A stretch of 64,000 bases of DNA from Cladocopium goreaui (lineage: Eukaryota; Sar; Dinophyceae; Suessiales; Symbiodiniaceae): positions 355,501 to 419,500 of the forward strand of contig CAMXCT020004046.1 in assembly GCA_947184155.2 (NCBI GenBank), given 5' to 3'. This document shows, one piece after another, positions 39,069 through 50,049 of this stretch; within the stretch, counting starts at the first letter, position 1, and each line of letters begins with the position of its first letter. Below the pieces are notes generated by a model, which had not been told where the DNA came from, ran no database searches, and saw nothing but the letters and a program-made list of their open reading frames with translations. The position numbers and the translations under genes are program-made.

Positions 39069-39472
39069 CTGGAAGTCATATAGCAACAAGTACGTGGCAA
39101 CTGGACATGTACATTGTGAAAACTATGCGAAAACTATGTTAATGTTATATTCAGGGGAAGGAGAACGCTGCAATTCTTATCCACTCTCGTCTCACATCAT
39201 CAAGCTGTCCTGAGGCTGTCCTGATGTGTTTTACAGGTTCAAACCTTTTTTTTGGTCAGTGATATGTCTTCCCATTGACAGTTGGCTACATCCATGCCCA
39301 TGCTGGTCAGCTTTTAGATCCAACAACAATTGGGATTCATCCGATTCCATTGATTCCGCTACTGTGTATCAAAAAAATGGTGGTTTTCCATAGCTATAGC
39401 AGCTACGTCATCTCCCAATTTTACAGGGGGAAAAAAAGCCACCCTCAAGTCACAAGCCACCCACGTCCCAAC

Positions 39473-39535
39473 CTTTTCAACCAGACTCCTGATATTCAGA
39501 TCTTCCAAGGCCCGCTTCATGCCTTGCAATGCCAT
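39473..39535 (-). CDS. Possible first exon: MALQGMKRALEDLNIRSLVE
   Basis: ATG at 39535 (minus) opens MALQGMKRALEDLNIRSLVE then K|GTTGGG: 63 nt, 21 codons, phase 0. An N-terminus is suggested by the ATG and by the apparent stop of the upstream gene at 39782. An internal exon after GCAAG| is the alternative. Gene product unknown. Confidence 0.52.
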
Positions 39536-39781
39536 GCTTTTTTGTTATTTCTTTGTCAAGAAATATCAATGTACCCGAAAAACATGGGAGTACCATCTGG
39601 AAATTAAACAATGAGGTGACCCAAGCCTGATCAATGTCATATGTTCGGCCAAATTCATATGTTGCTGGCTCATGCGGATTGACTCACGCAGTCTCAGCTT
39701 TCAGCGTTGACGCCATGCATTAAGCTGATTTCGAGGTTGCAATATATTGCAACAACTTCATTAACTTCTGAAAATGGTTTA

Positions 39782-39919
39782 CTAATTACTGGTGTCATCT
39801 ATAATCCCATCATCATTATATCCAAGGGACACGAACATAACAGGCACACCATCCCATTTTTCTGAGGGAAACTGTGATCCCCTGCGTTCACCGTGGGCAG
39901 ACCACTCCTCAAACGGCAC
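39782..39919 (-). CDS. Probable terminal exon: VPFEEWSAHGERRGSQFPSE
   Basis: After CGCACCTAG| the - strand reads VPFEEWSAHGERRGSQFPSE, then KWDGVPVMFVSLGYNDDG, then IIDDTSN and TAG. 138 nt = 45 codons plus stop, all in phase. Composition is that of ordinary globular protein. No family recognised. Confidence 0.58.
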   Translation of the reverse strand: MPFEEWSAHGERRGSQFPSEKWDGVPVMFVSLGYNDDGIIDDTSN

Positions 39920-42900
39920 CTAGGTGCGTAGGCGTTGCTCCGGAAAATGGATTGAACTCCCATCAAAACACCGTGCAAAACCATGAAACAACCAGAAAAA
40001 TACGTCAACTATCTTTGATTCATAATCATCTCCTAGTATCTAGTTTAGTTATTCACTGTTGATATGATGTGAATTTGAATCATCACAAAGAAGTGGCAAT
40101 GTGGTGCTGCTATGGTACACCACCAGGCTCCGCTGCGCGTGTACGGATGCAGGAGGCCTAGTGCGTCACAGGGCGGGTAGGGGGTGCCGTAGGGACGACA
40201 TAACTGGAACTGCACCCCTAAGTACAGTGGCTACAAATGGATACTGTCCCTAAATATTTCATTGATGAAAATATGGTTTAAAATCTTATGTAGAAGCAAC
40301 GGTCGGCCAAGGCTCAACAACTTATTCCTGCTCATGTCCCCCCAATCAAACGACAAACAAGCAACAAAACAGCAAAGAAAGAAAGAAAGAAAGAAAAAAG
40401 AAAGAGACAAACACACAAACACTAGGTCCTTCACCAACCAATGAACGCCGGTATATATGTATATAACTGTATATATATATATATAAAAGAAATAGCTGAA
40501 GATTAGGTCCTTCACCCACCGCCTCGAACTCCAACGCTTGAACTTCCAGTGGCATCGCCATCTTGCCTATGGTGAGCCCGGCGAAAGATGTTGGACACAG
40601 GGCAAAAATGGTGATTAACAAGGAAAACTGGTGATTCACTGGAAAAACTGGCGATTTAACTGGGAAAACTTGTGATTTAACTAGGAGAACCAGTGACAAA
40701 ATTATGATTTCACAGACCCAAATAAAGATTTTGAGCAACAGAAATGATGAATTCACTGGCAAGATTATGGGATTATTCTCGGCGATAAGGGTTACAAAGC
40801 AACAGTCAATTGGTGAACTTCAAGCAACATAGAAGACTTTGCTAGATAAGTACTACAAGTGGGACTTTCAGCGTTTTTTTTCAGTATACCATCCATGGGT
40901 ATCAAGCCACAAGGGGTTGACCTCGCTTTGGGCCTGGTTGGGATGTGGATGGATGGTATCTGGCCATCAGCATGCAGTCCTAGTGCGTGGTGAGGACAGC
41001 CGAGGCTGTCTAAAGGTTTGCCCTCGGCGGGGTTGACCCTGACAATGACAATTAGTCAGTCAAAGCAATGATACGCACCTGTTTGAAAGTTAAATTCCTA
41101 AATAGTAATATGTAATAATCTATAATGTAATAATCAAAAAAATACATGGCCCAAAAGAACGGAACATCAATTTCTCAACTACCAAAGTCCAGGGTAAGAG
41201 AAACCCATGTAGCATACGGTCCCCAGAACTGCCCACGCTCCAAAACCGCAGTGACCACTTAGGCGTCCTCCACACCGGGCATGGCAAACCTGAAAGGTTT
41301 GAATAAGCGCTGCAACCTGGAACCCAAGAATGGTCCAGACATGTTCATTATATATTGTTATCATAATATATCATAGAGTATCATAGTGATACTAGGAAAC
41401 AACAACGGCAGTGGGAAGCATACCATCTGGTTATTTAACATAGCCATGGAAAATCACATTTTTTAATAGGTAAACCATCTATAAATGGGCCATTTTCCAT
41501 GGCTATGTTCAATAACCAGAGGGAAATAGTAATAGTTACTGAGACCAATCTTTGGGGGATTCCACCGTTCAAGTTCAGACAATGTCAGGCGAACACGCAC
41601 AGCTTCACTCTGAGATTCCTGGCTCCTCCAAACTGATCAAGTGACTTGTGAACACATCACCTGAAACAAAGGGATAGGTCAGAGTTACTGGAATTCTAAT
41701 TTATGTATATAATATATAACAAGTGTGTATATATATATATATGTATGTGTGTGCGCGTGTATGTTGCCATCCATGTGAATATCATTGAATATCTGATTTT
41801 TGTTACTTGGAAGTAGCTTGTCACCAGTTATGACGTACAGCATGATGACTGGAAACTCTCTTGGGGCTCCAAACGGCCAAGACCATGGAACAGTTGCCAT
41901 AGAAAGAGTGGTGCCTCAGCCGGACATAGTCAGCACATGGCCTTGGCAATCAATATGATATAAACAATTGGGTCACACATGTGCATGCATATATATATAT
42001 ATACACAAACACAAATGTAATTATAATATATCTGGTTGGTGGTATACCTACCCCTCTGAAAAATATGAGTTCGTCAGTTGGGATTATGACATTCCCAATA
42101 TATGGAAAGTCATAAAAGCCATGTTCCAAACCACCAACCATATATATATATAATATATATAAACACAAATGTAGTTATAATATACAATATATATATATAC
42201 CCTCTTCTATCCCCACTATGGATACCAAAGGGAAAATCATCGTGAACTGGGCCCTCCCGACGCCCGGCTTCAACACATTGTCGGCCTCGGCACGGACTGG
42301 GCCCCCCCATTTGGGTGTGAACTGTGTGAACCTATAAACAGCAGCAGAAAATGGTCTGAACATGAAAACTGATTGAAATAAATTGAAATTGACATCACCA
42401 AGCAATCAATAGGGGAAACTATACGTTTCTTTTATGTCCAAATGTGGAGGGGGTGCAATTAGTGGATTGATATTTGCTCATTTTGTGTCAAAGAAAAGTC
42501 ATCGCTTCTTGCAATGTGGTAAGTTCAGGCTGAAATCACTATTTTTTGCAAGATCTTTCAAGTTTGAAAGTAGAATTTCTGCCCCACCAATTCACACAGT
42601 TGCAGCTAAGTCTCTTATTGAAAATGTGAGTTTCCACTGCCGTGCTGGATATAGCCCCATCTCTATTCTTCTTTGAACCTTCAAAATTTGATGGGTAACA
42701 CCACAAATTATGTTCAATCCCAACTTGCCTGTCAAAATCCTCAAGATTTGCCAAATTCCCAAATCTTATTTTAACAAATCCAGGCGTTTCCCCTCCAAAT
42801 TCATAACCTCCCGGCTCCAAAAAAAGGTCTGCAGCAGATCTGCAGCCAGGCACTAAAAGAATGGCACCGGGCATCAGCAACTCCTCCCCCGCACTGGCCG

Positions 42901-45591
42901 GAGAATTGATAAGTTTCAAGTTTGTTCAACTGCTGAGCCCGGCCGGTTGATATGACAAATAAATATATATATATAGTGTATATATACTGATATCATTGTG
43001 TAGCATACATTTACACACACATACATATATAATATATATATATATGATATATGATGATATATGCATGTAACTGCATGTATGGGTGAGGCTCTAGGTGGAT
43101 AAAATCTGATAAAATGTCAATATCTTTCAATTATAGAATATCATGCCATCTCACTGCAGGTGAGAACTGTATTCAAACTGTACTGGCCCATGGAAGGTGA
43201 GAAACAGATTAGTGGCAAAACAGTTCGCTCTCCGCTTCTATGGGGTTCTATGTTGCAGCCAAAAAATTGGAGGAAACAATCATGAGCCAAAAGAACCGGG
43301 AGAAAACATCCTGTGGCTCTTTCATCAGAGGACCAGGGCCTTTAAAATCATCATTGATTGTTTTTCCCCATGTATTAGGACCCTTGCGCTGCCATATTCT
43401 GATTCCGCCTTTCAGCAGTCCTGTTTGATCAGCACTTCAAGGTCGGACCAGAATCTGGAACCTCGAGGTTTCCATCGCCGCAGAAGACTATGACAAGGGT
43501 ATGGATCAATACCTATTAATACATATTAATACCATTTTTAGGGGGATGAACATCCATTTACCAGCTATTTTGATGTTCACCAGGGGTACTATTGGTTTTG
43601 ACACACTGCCACAAGAACCATCATAATCCATCATAAAGTATCCATGCGCTGGGGGCACTGCCAACTGGATACGCTGACACCACCATAGTATACCATAGTA
43701 TCATAGACTCCCGTTGTTGGCAAGACGATCGCAACAACGATTGTGCTTTGACATAATCAAAGGATGGGCTTCTGGAGCGGAGTATACAACTGGGCAATTG
43801 ACAGATTCGTGTCGGGCCATTTTTCGCTGTGAAAGGTGATGAAAGGTGATGAAAGGTGATGAAAGGTGATCGGCCTTCATCCTGAAAGTGCCTGCTAGCA
43901 GCTGCTAGCATGATTCCTGAAGTTCGCAACGTAAGTGGCATGCGTGGAGTAACTGCCTGGAGGCAGAAGAAACACTGGGAGAAGAAATGGGTCCCTTTTG
44001 GCCATAGATCAAACTATATCAAACTATAGCAAAACCCAAGTTGAATGATTGAGACATATTGAGACTATTGAGATGGCGCACCCACCCCAAAATCAACACT
44101 ACATGGATCTAAATGGTTTAAAGAAGTTGAAAGTTGAAATTGCATGGCGCACCCACAATGCACTGGCTCCCAGCAATGGTCCAGGCGGCCGCATTGGTCC
44201 ATAAACACCATCGCGAAGCGTGGAAATTCTGCATCGGAGACACCTGGGAAAGACACACATTTGGATCCAACAGCCTTGGATGTTTCAAATCTTGGGGATG
44301 TTTTTCCATGTTTTTATGTTGTGTTTCTTTGCTTGTTTTCTTTGGATTTCGAAGACATGTAGTTATTTTAGGTTGGGTTGTGCTACCCATTTTCATTGTG
44401 AATTTCAGTTTAAACCGAATTTGTTGGATACATTATGACATGAATTATACATTCGGATGCATTTGGTATCCAAGCTATTGAGGCAACATGCCAATGTGAA
44501 ATGATGTGTTTGTCGTTCAGCGGAGGATTTTCGGACGAACTCTCGGCCCGGCACCATACCGGTCCCGGAGGGAGCGAAGGACATCGCCGCTTTGACCCGT
44601 CCAAACGCGCACCTGCAGGGGATTTTGCTGTGTTCCTTTATTGGACAAATGGTGTTGCTGGAAAGCATGGGAAAATCAGACCATTCAAGAGTACATTGCT
44701 AAAAAACAACTTCAGAGTTCAGGCTTGGTTTTCCTGATGGCGACAGCATTATCATGGCGCATAAATTTAGAATATGTCAGGCCTTTCATTGACAAAATCC
44801 TGGCGTGGCGGCCTTCCTGCCTGGTGGTCAACGCCCGCATGGATTGCCAAACCTAACTGCGGCAGGCGAAAGCAGCTTGGATCTTCCAAATAGGCTGAAA
44901 AGTTTGGCTTTGGAATCGTGGCTAACCCCAGATGATCCTAGATTACTTTGCGAACAAGCGCGTTCTGGGTTGGAAAAGAATAAAATGTGTCCATACCAAT
45001 TGCCGAAAACAGCGCAGAACTAAGCCAGAACAACCGAACATCCACCAAGGCACACCAATCCCATCCAAAGAACCCTCTGGTTCAGCGGGTTAGTATTGAA
45101 TCTATTCATGTCAGGGTCCCATATGGGGGGGTTGAAAGAAATCATCGAAGGAATATCGGTTATCCTGACCCTGTGTGATGGGGCCGTCACCACACAATTT
45201 TAGAACGATATGGAGAACACATGATCAAAAATAAGATATTTACATATTTACATATATATATATATTATTTATTTATTTATTTATCTATTTATTTATTTAA
45301 TTATTTAATTATTTAATTATTTATGTATCCAGTTATTTATATGAACAACATATTCGTTGCAGTGACATGGCTTTGTGACCGGAAATTCCAGTCATCCCGA
45401 CATAATCATCGATGATTGGCCGAGTTCCCCCGGCATTGTGACAGCACTGCGTGTTCCGGGTCCACCTCGATAGACACCACCTGAGCGGCACGTAGCATCA
45501 CGTAGCCACCCAGGAGGACTAAAATCGGAAGGTGGGCCCTCAAGAATGCTAAGTACCTCCAATATCTATCTTTTATGTTAGATATAACATG

Positions 45592-45630
<39 letters not shown>

Positions 45631-48522
45631 ACTAACTATATAGGCAGTGAGGTTTATAAACCAACTTATAACTAGGGGGGCCCACCTTGTGGATAACTAT
45701 GAGAAAATATGATAAACAAACTGGAAATCATGGTTTGAACCCATTTGGGGTTGTCTCAAAAGAATAGGAGAACATCAAGTTCCGAAATCTGGGATTGTCA
45801 CACAGCCCAGAAGTCCAGAGAATGGCTCTCTCTGGCGCTTTTGATTTCAAGCCATCCCAAGAATATGTGATATAGTATACACATGATTCAGTTAGAAAAA
45901 AGGGTAAGCATCCCAAACATAAACCCATGCATGGTCAATTCGTGGTTTGGGGCATGGTGCCATTCCAAACCATGAACCACATGAACCATAAGTCAAGTTA
46001 CCTTGGATGTAGGTCGACCTGGCAACTTTCAATGTAAAGTGGGTGTCAGGCGGAACAATGAAGGTCAACAACCCCAGATTTGCGGCTGGCTTTTCTCGCA
46101 TGTGGGTGGAACAAAATTGCCTGTAGTTCCTTCTCCCCATGTGTTTTCCCGGAATATGGATGCAACCATAAGTCCTTAGCTTCCTCCTCCCTTGAGAGGA
46201 GCATTTGAACCTGGAATTGTCACTATTTTGGAGACCCCACTATAGTAAACTCAGGCTCATGCCCAGGTGACACATCCAGTTTGAGCGGATTTGAATGCAC
46301 ATAAACACCTGATGAAGCGAACCACCAGAAGACGAACATTGCAATAGTTTAAAGATATCCCGGAAGAGTTTCCGGACTCAAGAATTCTATCCTAAGGCAT
46401 GTGTAGGTGTGCCCCCTGGCAGAGTCAAGCACGCAGGTCTGCTGCAAATACTCTGCAACTCTGAAATGAGGAGTATCCTTTGCTGGATGTTAGCCCAACT
46501 TGGGGTGAATACCCACTGGTCCAAAATGCCCCACTTTGGAGCAACGAAAGGTCAAGCACTTTCTTTGATCATCAGCCCTAGCAACAACATCATCAGGCCA
46601 AGTGCGACCAAAGTCGCCACCCTCGTGTGTGTAATCTGTTATACCATGTTATACCCACAGTTCTCTGGCATTGTGTGGGGTTCCACCCGCAAAGAGATCC
46701 TGAAAAACAACAACTCCCAGCTGCTGTCAGCGACATATTGCGACCAGTTTTTTCTCCGCCGCTGTCAGCCCAGGGATGAAAGCTGTAGTCCTTGAAGCGG
46801 ATCTCCTGGTTCCATGGCAAGGCCCCAGGTATACCCACTGCTGCTCCCGCCCCTGTCCTATCTGTCCTCGGAGGGGCTGTGGACAGCTTCGTCCCAGCGA
46901 AAGATGGGCTCTTTGCTGAGGAACAACTCTTGTTCAAAGAGTGAACCTGAGATTCTGCGGAAAGCGCCATGCCAGTTGCAACAGGGATCTCAATCAATCT
47001 CAAGGTATCTCAAGGGAATCTCAAGGGTGGTCGGGGTTGGGGAAATCACTGGAAATCTCTAGCCGTTGAGGCCATTGGACGCTCTGAGACATCACACTTG
47101 AGCTCTAGAACACTCGTATTAGGCCCGATCACACAAGCTTGAAGCTGACCCACTGAGCTGTAAGGAAAAACTATTGTACGACTGCAGCATGGTTTCAACC
47201 CAAAAAACAACTTGAATGTGTTGACATTCTAGCATTCTGGACAGAAACCTTACCATATATACCTCAAGTCACCAGAAAACAACACAAACCGAGACACTGG
47301 TCTTTGAGTCCACTCTTTCAATGATGCCTTCATCCAGATTCAGGCCAATCGTCTTCAGCGCCATCCTCGGATAACTTCACAAACACCTGTCTCCAGGCCT
47401 TTGACCTATATGGTTGTGTCCAAACATGTGGTATACAGAATACCTCCCAGTTATGGTCATGGTCATGGGAAGATTATGACAAATCTGATTTTGGGGTACC
47501 ATGTCTTCAAAGAAACCCAATTGGCATATGGTGATCCTGGTATCTTGGAACCTTCCAAGAGTCCTAGAAGGGATTCATATTGGCGGAATTGCACACAAGA
47601 AACCCTCGTTTGGGCCAAAAAATCCTGATAGTTGAGCTGAGGAGTGTTCTTTTAACTTTCCCGTGCCCTGAATCTAATCGAAACTTGGCAATGAACACAT
47701 GTGCCGGTGTAAATCCACTTAATTATGGGCCAACTTATGGGTGCTTGTCATATTCAACATCATGCCCAGCTGGCCATTTTCCAGCACTGGAAGGTACAGT
47801 CGGTATAGCCATTCATTCCCCACATGCTTCATCATGGAGCACACCTGAGAGGACACGAGTTTACCCTGTGCCAGTGGCCTATTCAAGACTGCAATTCGTC
47901 CAGTAATTGCCTGTTAAGAGGCAAAGCATGTTTGATCATGGCCAATCTTAGATGCGTTGAAAACAAACAAAAAGTTTTAGCTGTTTCCTCGTTCTTTGTC
48001 CCATTTATGGGTTAAAAAAAACAGCCCAAACGACGGAAGGGGGAACCGTCCAACCCGCTGAGCGGCCGCAAGCGCTCCAAATTCCGACCCTCGAAGTAGA
48101 CCTGGACGGTGCTATGGTGCCCTGCAGATGGACCTCCGGTTGTGCGCTGTTGTACCCTTTCTATGTACGCAGTTGTCAATACATGCACAAAATATACACA
48201 TAAATATACATAAATACACATAGGTATGAAATCAATACAAGTAGAGAACATGTGCATATATATATATACATTATAAATATATATATATATACATGCAATT
48301 GAATATGTCTTGCACATGGGTTGATCATCAAACAGCATATTGGCATATTGTAATATATTAGCAAATACCACCATGTTGTTTTGGTCATGTGATCACCATG
48401 CATCCAAGCGGCCCAAAGGAGATAGCCGAGGGGGGCGCCATCGCCAGGCACGCCAGGAGTCTCCAAAGAACAGGCCAGGACGGAGTAGTCATGGCACTTC
48501 CTGAGTCTGTTGATCCAATTTT
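39782..48522 (-). CDS. Unidentified - strand multi-exon gene (tentative grouping)
   Basis: Collection of - strand exon candidates from 48.5 kb down to an exon with an in-frame stop at 39782. The best supported are 42640-42889, 42226-42331, 41825-41941, 41540-41632, 41183-41257 and 39782-39919. Weaker coding-like stretches sit at 44406-44609, 45900-46140, 46600-47000, 47290-47400 and 48014-48157. No single known family covers them, and more than one gene may be present. The grouping rests on common strand and lack of an intervening clear start/stop. Confidence 0.35.
40380..40490. repeat. GAAA and TA microsatellites
   Basis: GAAAGAAAGAAAG run followed by a TATATA run; both generate spurious ORFs. 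Confidence 0.8.
41183..41257 (-). CDS. Exon: VLERGQFWGPYATWVSLTLD
   Basis: From CGCCTAAG| to GGACTTTG|GTAGTT. Reads VTAVLERGQFWGPYATWVSL then TLDF. The same frame upstream (RLFKPFRFAMPGVEDA) is separated only by a TAA, so either the acceptor above is used or the region is a decayed copy. Confidence 0.5.
41421..41524. repeat. Fold-back element R1, copy 4
   Basis: TACCATCTGGTTATTTAACATAGC at the left, GGCTATGTTCAATAACCAGAGGG at the right, with the shared AAATGGGCCATTTTCC interior. Confidence 0.82.
41540..41632 (-). CDS. Exon: SQSEAVRVRLTLSELERWNP
   Basis: After TTGATCAG| it reads WRSQESQSEAVRVRLTLSEL then ERWNPPKIGLS to a GT at CTCA|GTAACT. Well-formed coding composition. Confidence 0.52.
41825..41941 (-). 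CDS. Exon: DYVRLRHHSFYGNCSMVLAV
   Basis: 117 nt from ATTGCCAAG| to CATAACTG|GTGACA. Reads PCADYVRLRHHSFYGNCSMV then LAVWSPKRVSSHHAVRHNW. Another frame (PWSWPFGAPREFPVIMLYVI) is also open. Confidence 0.48.
42032..42140. repeat. Fold-back element R2, copy 1
   Basis: CTGGTTGGTGGT at the left and ACCACCAACCA at the right, enclosing TACCCCTCTGAAAAATATGA and GTTCGTCAGTTGGGAT. The same interior occurs in copy 2. Confidence 0.82.
42226..42331 (-). CDS. Exon: KWGGPVRAEADNVLKPGVGR
   Basis: 106 nt from GTTTATAG| to CCCTTTG|GTATCC. Reads FTQFTPKWGGPVRAEADNVL then KPGVGRAQFTMIFPL. GC-rich relative to flanks. Confidence 0.58.
42640..42889 (-). CDS. Coding stretch resembling an aminotransferase C-terminus
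   Basis: Reads AGEELLMPGAILLVPGCRSA then ADLFLEPGGYEFGGETPGFV then KIRFGNLANLEDFDRQ. The L-x-PG-x-x-FG-x-x-x-x-GF-[VL]-[KR]-[IL]-x-F-x pattern near the end is reminiscent of the C-terminal small domain of class I/II PLP-dependent aminotransferases and cystathionine beta-lyase-like enzymes. No Lys-containing active-site block was found nearby, so this is only a suggestion. Boundaries: acceptor CCGGCCAG|, donor GACAGGCAA|GTTGGG (approximate). Confidence 0.4.
42960..43065. repeat. TA-rich microsatellite
   Basis: Mixed TATATA/ACACAC and ATGATATATG runs. Confidence 0.8.
43832..43871. repeat. Tandem 10-bp repeat GGTGATGAAA
   Basis: Four head-to-tail copies of GGTGATGAAA. The flanks may include a - strand exon (VYSAPEAHPLIMSKHN), unresolved. 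Confidence 0.85.
44406..44609 (-). CDS. Exon candidate: SGTGMVPGREFVRKSSAERQ
   Basis: After ATCCCCTGCAG| one - frame reads FGRVKAAMSFAP then SGTGMVPGREFVRKSSAERQ then THHFTLACCLNSLDTK, open for over 60 codons. Another frame (VRVWTGQSGDVLRSLRDRYG) shares the acceptor. Coding is likely; frame and donor are undecided. Confidence 0.42.
44760..45030. other. Coding-like stretch, strand undecided
   Basis: The + strand reads LTAAGESSLDLPNRLKSLAL and SWLTPDDPRLLCEQARSGLE without stops. The - strand is also partly open. No convincing splice sites on either strand. Confidence 0.25.
45255..45335. repeat. (ATTT)n microsatellite
   Basis: Repeated TATTTATTTATT/AATTATTTAATT units. Confidence 0.85.
45529..45688. 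repeat. Fold-back element R3 with internal TA microsatellite
   Basis: AAGGTGGGCCC at the left and GGGCCCACCTT at the right, with ATAACATGATATATA... and ATAAACCAACTTATAACTAG inside. The motif ACCAACTTATAACT recurs near 49830, and a variant near 58640, suggesting further fragments. Confidence 0.7.
45900..47400 (-). CDS. Cluster of weak - strand exon candidates
   Basis: Coding-like frames: near 46050-46140 ELQAILFHPHARKASRKSGV; near 46720-46800 TTAFIPGLTAAEKKLVAI; near 46860-46955 SLFEQELFLSKEPIFRWDEA after an AATCTCAG| acceptor; near 47320-47390 VFVKLSEDGAEDDWPES after GGAGACAG|. Each is bounded on at least one side by a plausible splice site, but frames compete and junctions do not resolve. 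Confidence 0.33.
48014..48157 (-). CDS. Exon candidate: STVQVYFEGRNLERLRPLSG
   Basis: After ACATAG| the - strand reads ERVQQRTTGGPSAGHH, then STVQVYFEGRNLERLRPLSG, then LDGSPFRRLGCFF and a stop. The only frame of this GC-rich stretch with ordinary composition. Confidence 0.42.
48397..48522 (-). CDS. Exon candidate with hydrophobic run (VLWRLLACLAMAPPSAISF)
   Basis: 126 nt = 42 codons, phase 0 at both ends, from TTTGCCAAG| to ATGCATG|GTGATC. Reads KIGSTDSGSAMTTPSWP then VLWRLLACLAMAPPSAISFG. The MTTPSW... segment resembles a signal or membrane segment. A second frame (WINRLRKCHDYSVLACSLET) is open. Confidence 0.42.
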
Positions 48523-48608
48523 CTTGGCAAAATCACCATGAATATCATGAATCCTTCGCTAACAGAAGAGATCGCAATGATGGTCGGCCAAAAAAGCAAA
48601 TCTCGATG

Positions 48609-48718
48609 TAGCCTCTGGTAAACGTTTACAAAAAACTATAGAAAATCACCATTTATAGCTGGGTAAATCCACTATAAATCACCATGTTCAATAGCTATTT
48701 TGACATAACCAGAGGGTC
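48609..48718. repeat. Fold-back element R1, copy 5
   Basis: TAGCCTCTGGTAAACG at the left, ATAACCAGAGGGT at the right, and the shared AAAATCACCATTTATAG interior. Confidence 0.8.
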
Positions 48719-48878
48719 GGTGAATTTGTTGATCCACAGCAGCTTTACCCTGTGGTCATCCAGCCCAGCCATAGAAAATGCCATGGAAAATGGCCGTGGT
48801 CATCGCAGGTAACCGAATCATCGACTTAAATGGGCACAGCACTGCGCCAGGAAATCCGAATCTAATCCGAAACACATA

Positions 48879-48984
48879 CCTGGTTGGTGGTTGAGCCCTA
48901 CCCCTCTGAAACATATGAGTTCGTCAGTTGGGATGATTGTTCCGAATATATGGAAAAATAACATGTTCCAAACCATCAACCAGA
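48879..48984. repeat. Fold-back element R2, copy 2
   Basis: CTGGTTGGTGGTTGAGCC at the left and CCAAACCATCAACCAG at the right, with the same CTACCCCTCTGAAACATATG interior as copy 1. Confidence 0.8.
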
Positions 48985-49194
48985 CATCTAAAAACAGAGA
49001 CTGAGTCAAAGATCTGATTGTGAGAGAATGAGCATTGTGAAGTCACATCTGGATTCCTGTTGTGGCTAGAATCCATTGATGGGTACAAGGCTGGTCGCCA
49101 ACCATATACTGACGACAGTAACCCGACAAAAATCCCCCATTACATAGTTAGCTGAGTCGGTTTTTAACTAGGACCACCCCCCCCCCACAATGAA

Positions 49195-49360
49195 GTTCAA
49201 TTCAATTCACTTTAGAAAAAGGCGGAGTTAATTTCAATTCAAACAAGTCAGTCAGTTCAAATTTGAATAAATCAAAAATTGATTCAAATTTGAAATTCAA
49301 ATCAAAGTCAGTTTCATTCAAACTCAGTTCAAATTCACAACAAATCAAACCAAGCCGAAG
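49195..49360. repeat. AATTCAA-type degenerate repeat
   Basis: Irregular repetition of ATTCAAATTTGAA and AGTTCAAATTC over about 165 bp, partly self-complementary. Confidence 0.7.
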
Positions 49361-49379
49361 TCAACTTGGAATCAATGTA

Positions 49380-49950
49380 GTTTTAAAAGCAGTATGAATC
49401 TTCCCAGATTGGTTTCGATGAATACATTCTCAATAACCAAGGAAAGCTTTACCCAACTCCATGTATGGGGTCTCAAGAAGTTTGTTTGGCCTCAATTTTC
49501 TTCATGGTCCAATATTGTTTGAGGAGGGGTCATTAATATGATGCAGACATTGTTTTTTTGTGCATATTTCATATTTCTATAGTTAACGATAGCCGAGGTG
49601 GCGCTAGATTGTTGAAGTACCAATGGGCACATCAGATTGGGGGCTCATCATCAAAATACCACTGCGAAGCTGGCCGGTAAAGGCGGCTGAGGCACCTAAA
49701 TCAACAAGGCGGAGCACCTAAACGATATTTTAGTTGGTTCACAACTTGCTTAACTAGGAGAGTTTATAGGAGATATAACATGATATAACCTGGTATAACA
49801 CTGACTAGAGTTCATGGTGCTTAGAAACCAACTTATAACTGGACGGGGCCACCGCCCAGTAGCATCCATCAATCTTCACTATCAATCCTGCCAGTGGGTG
49901 TCTCATTGGACCGTCCGTCCGAAAAAGATCGAAAAAGATACACTGGTCAG
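49380..49950. other. Intergenic stretch
   Basis: No supportable exon. Contains an R3-like fragment near 49780-49850 (ATAACATGATATAACC ... ACCAACTTATAACT). Confidence 0.3.
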
Positions 49951-49951
49951 G

Positions 49952-50049
49952 TCAGGTGACAGGCCATAAAACGTGGGGCAAACACTTCAAAACGCGCCAG
50001 GCAAGTTTCATGTACTCGTCATCTTGCAACTTCATCACTTCTGGCTTTC
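49952..50049 (-). CDS. Probable terminal exon: KLQDDEYMKLAWRVLKCLPH
   Basis: After CTGCAATCAG| it reads KPEVMKLQDDEYMKLAWRVL then KCLPHVLWPVT and TGA. Strong acceptor and clear coding composition. Confidence 0.62.
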
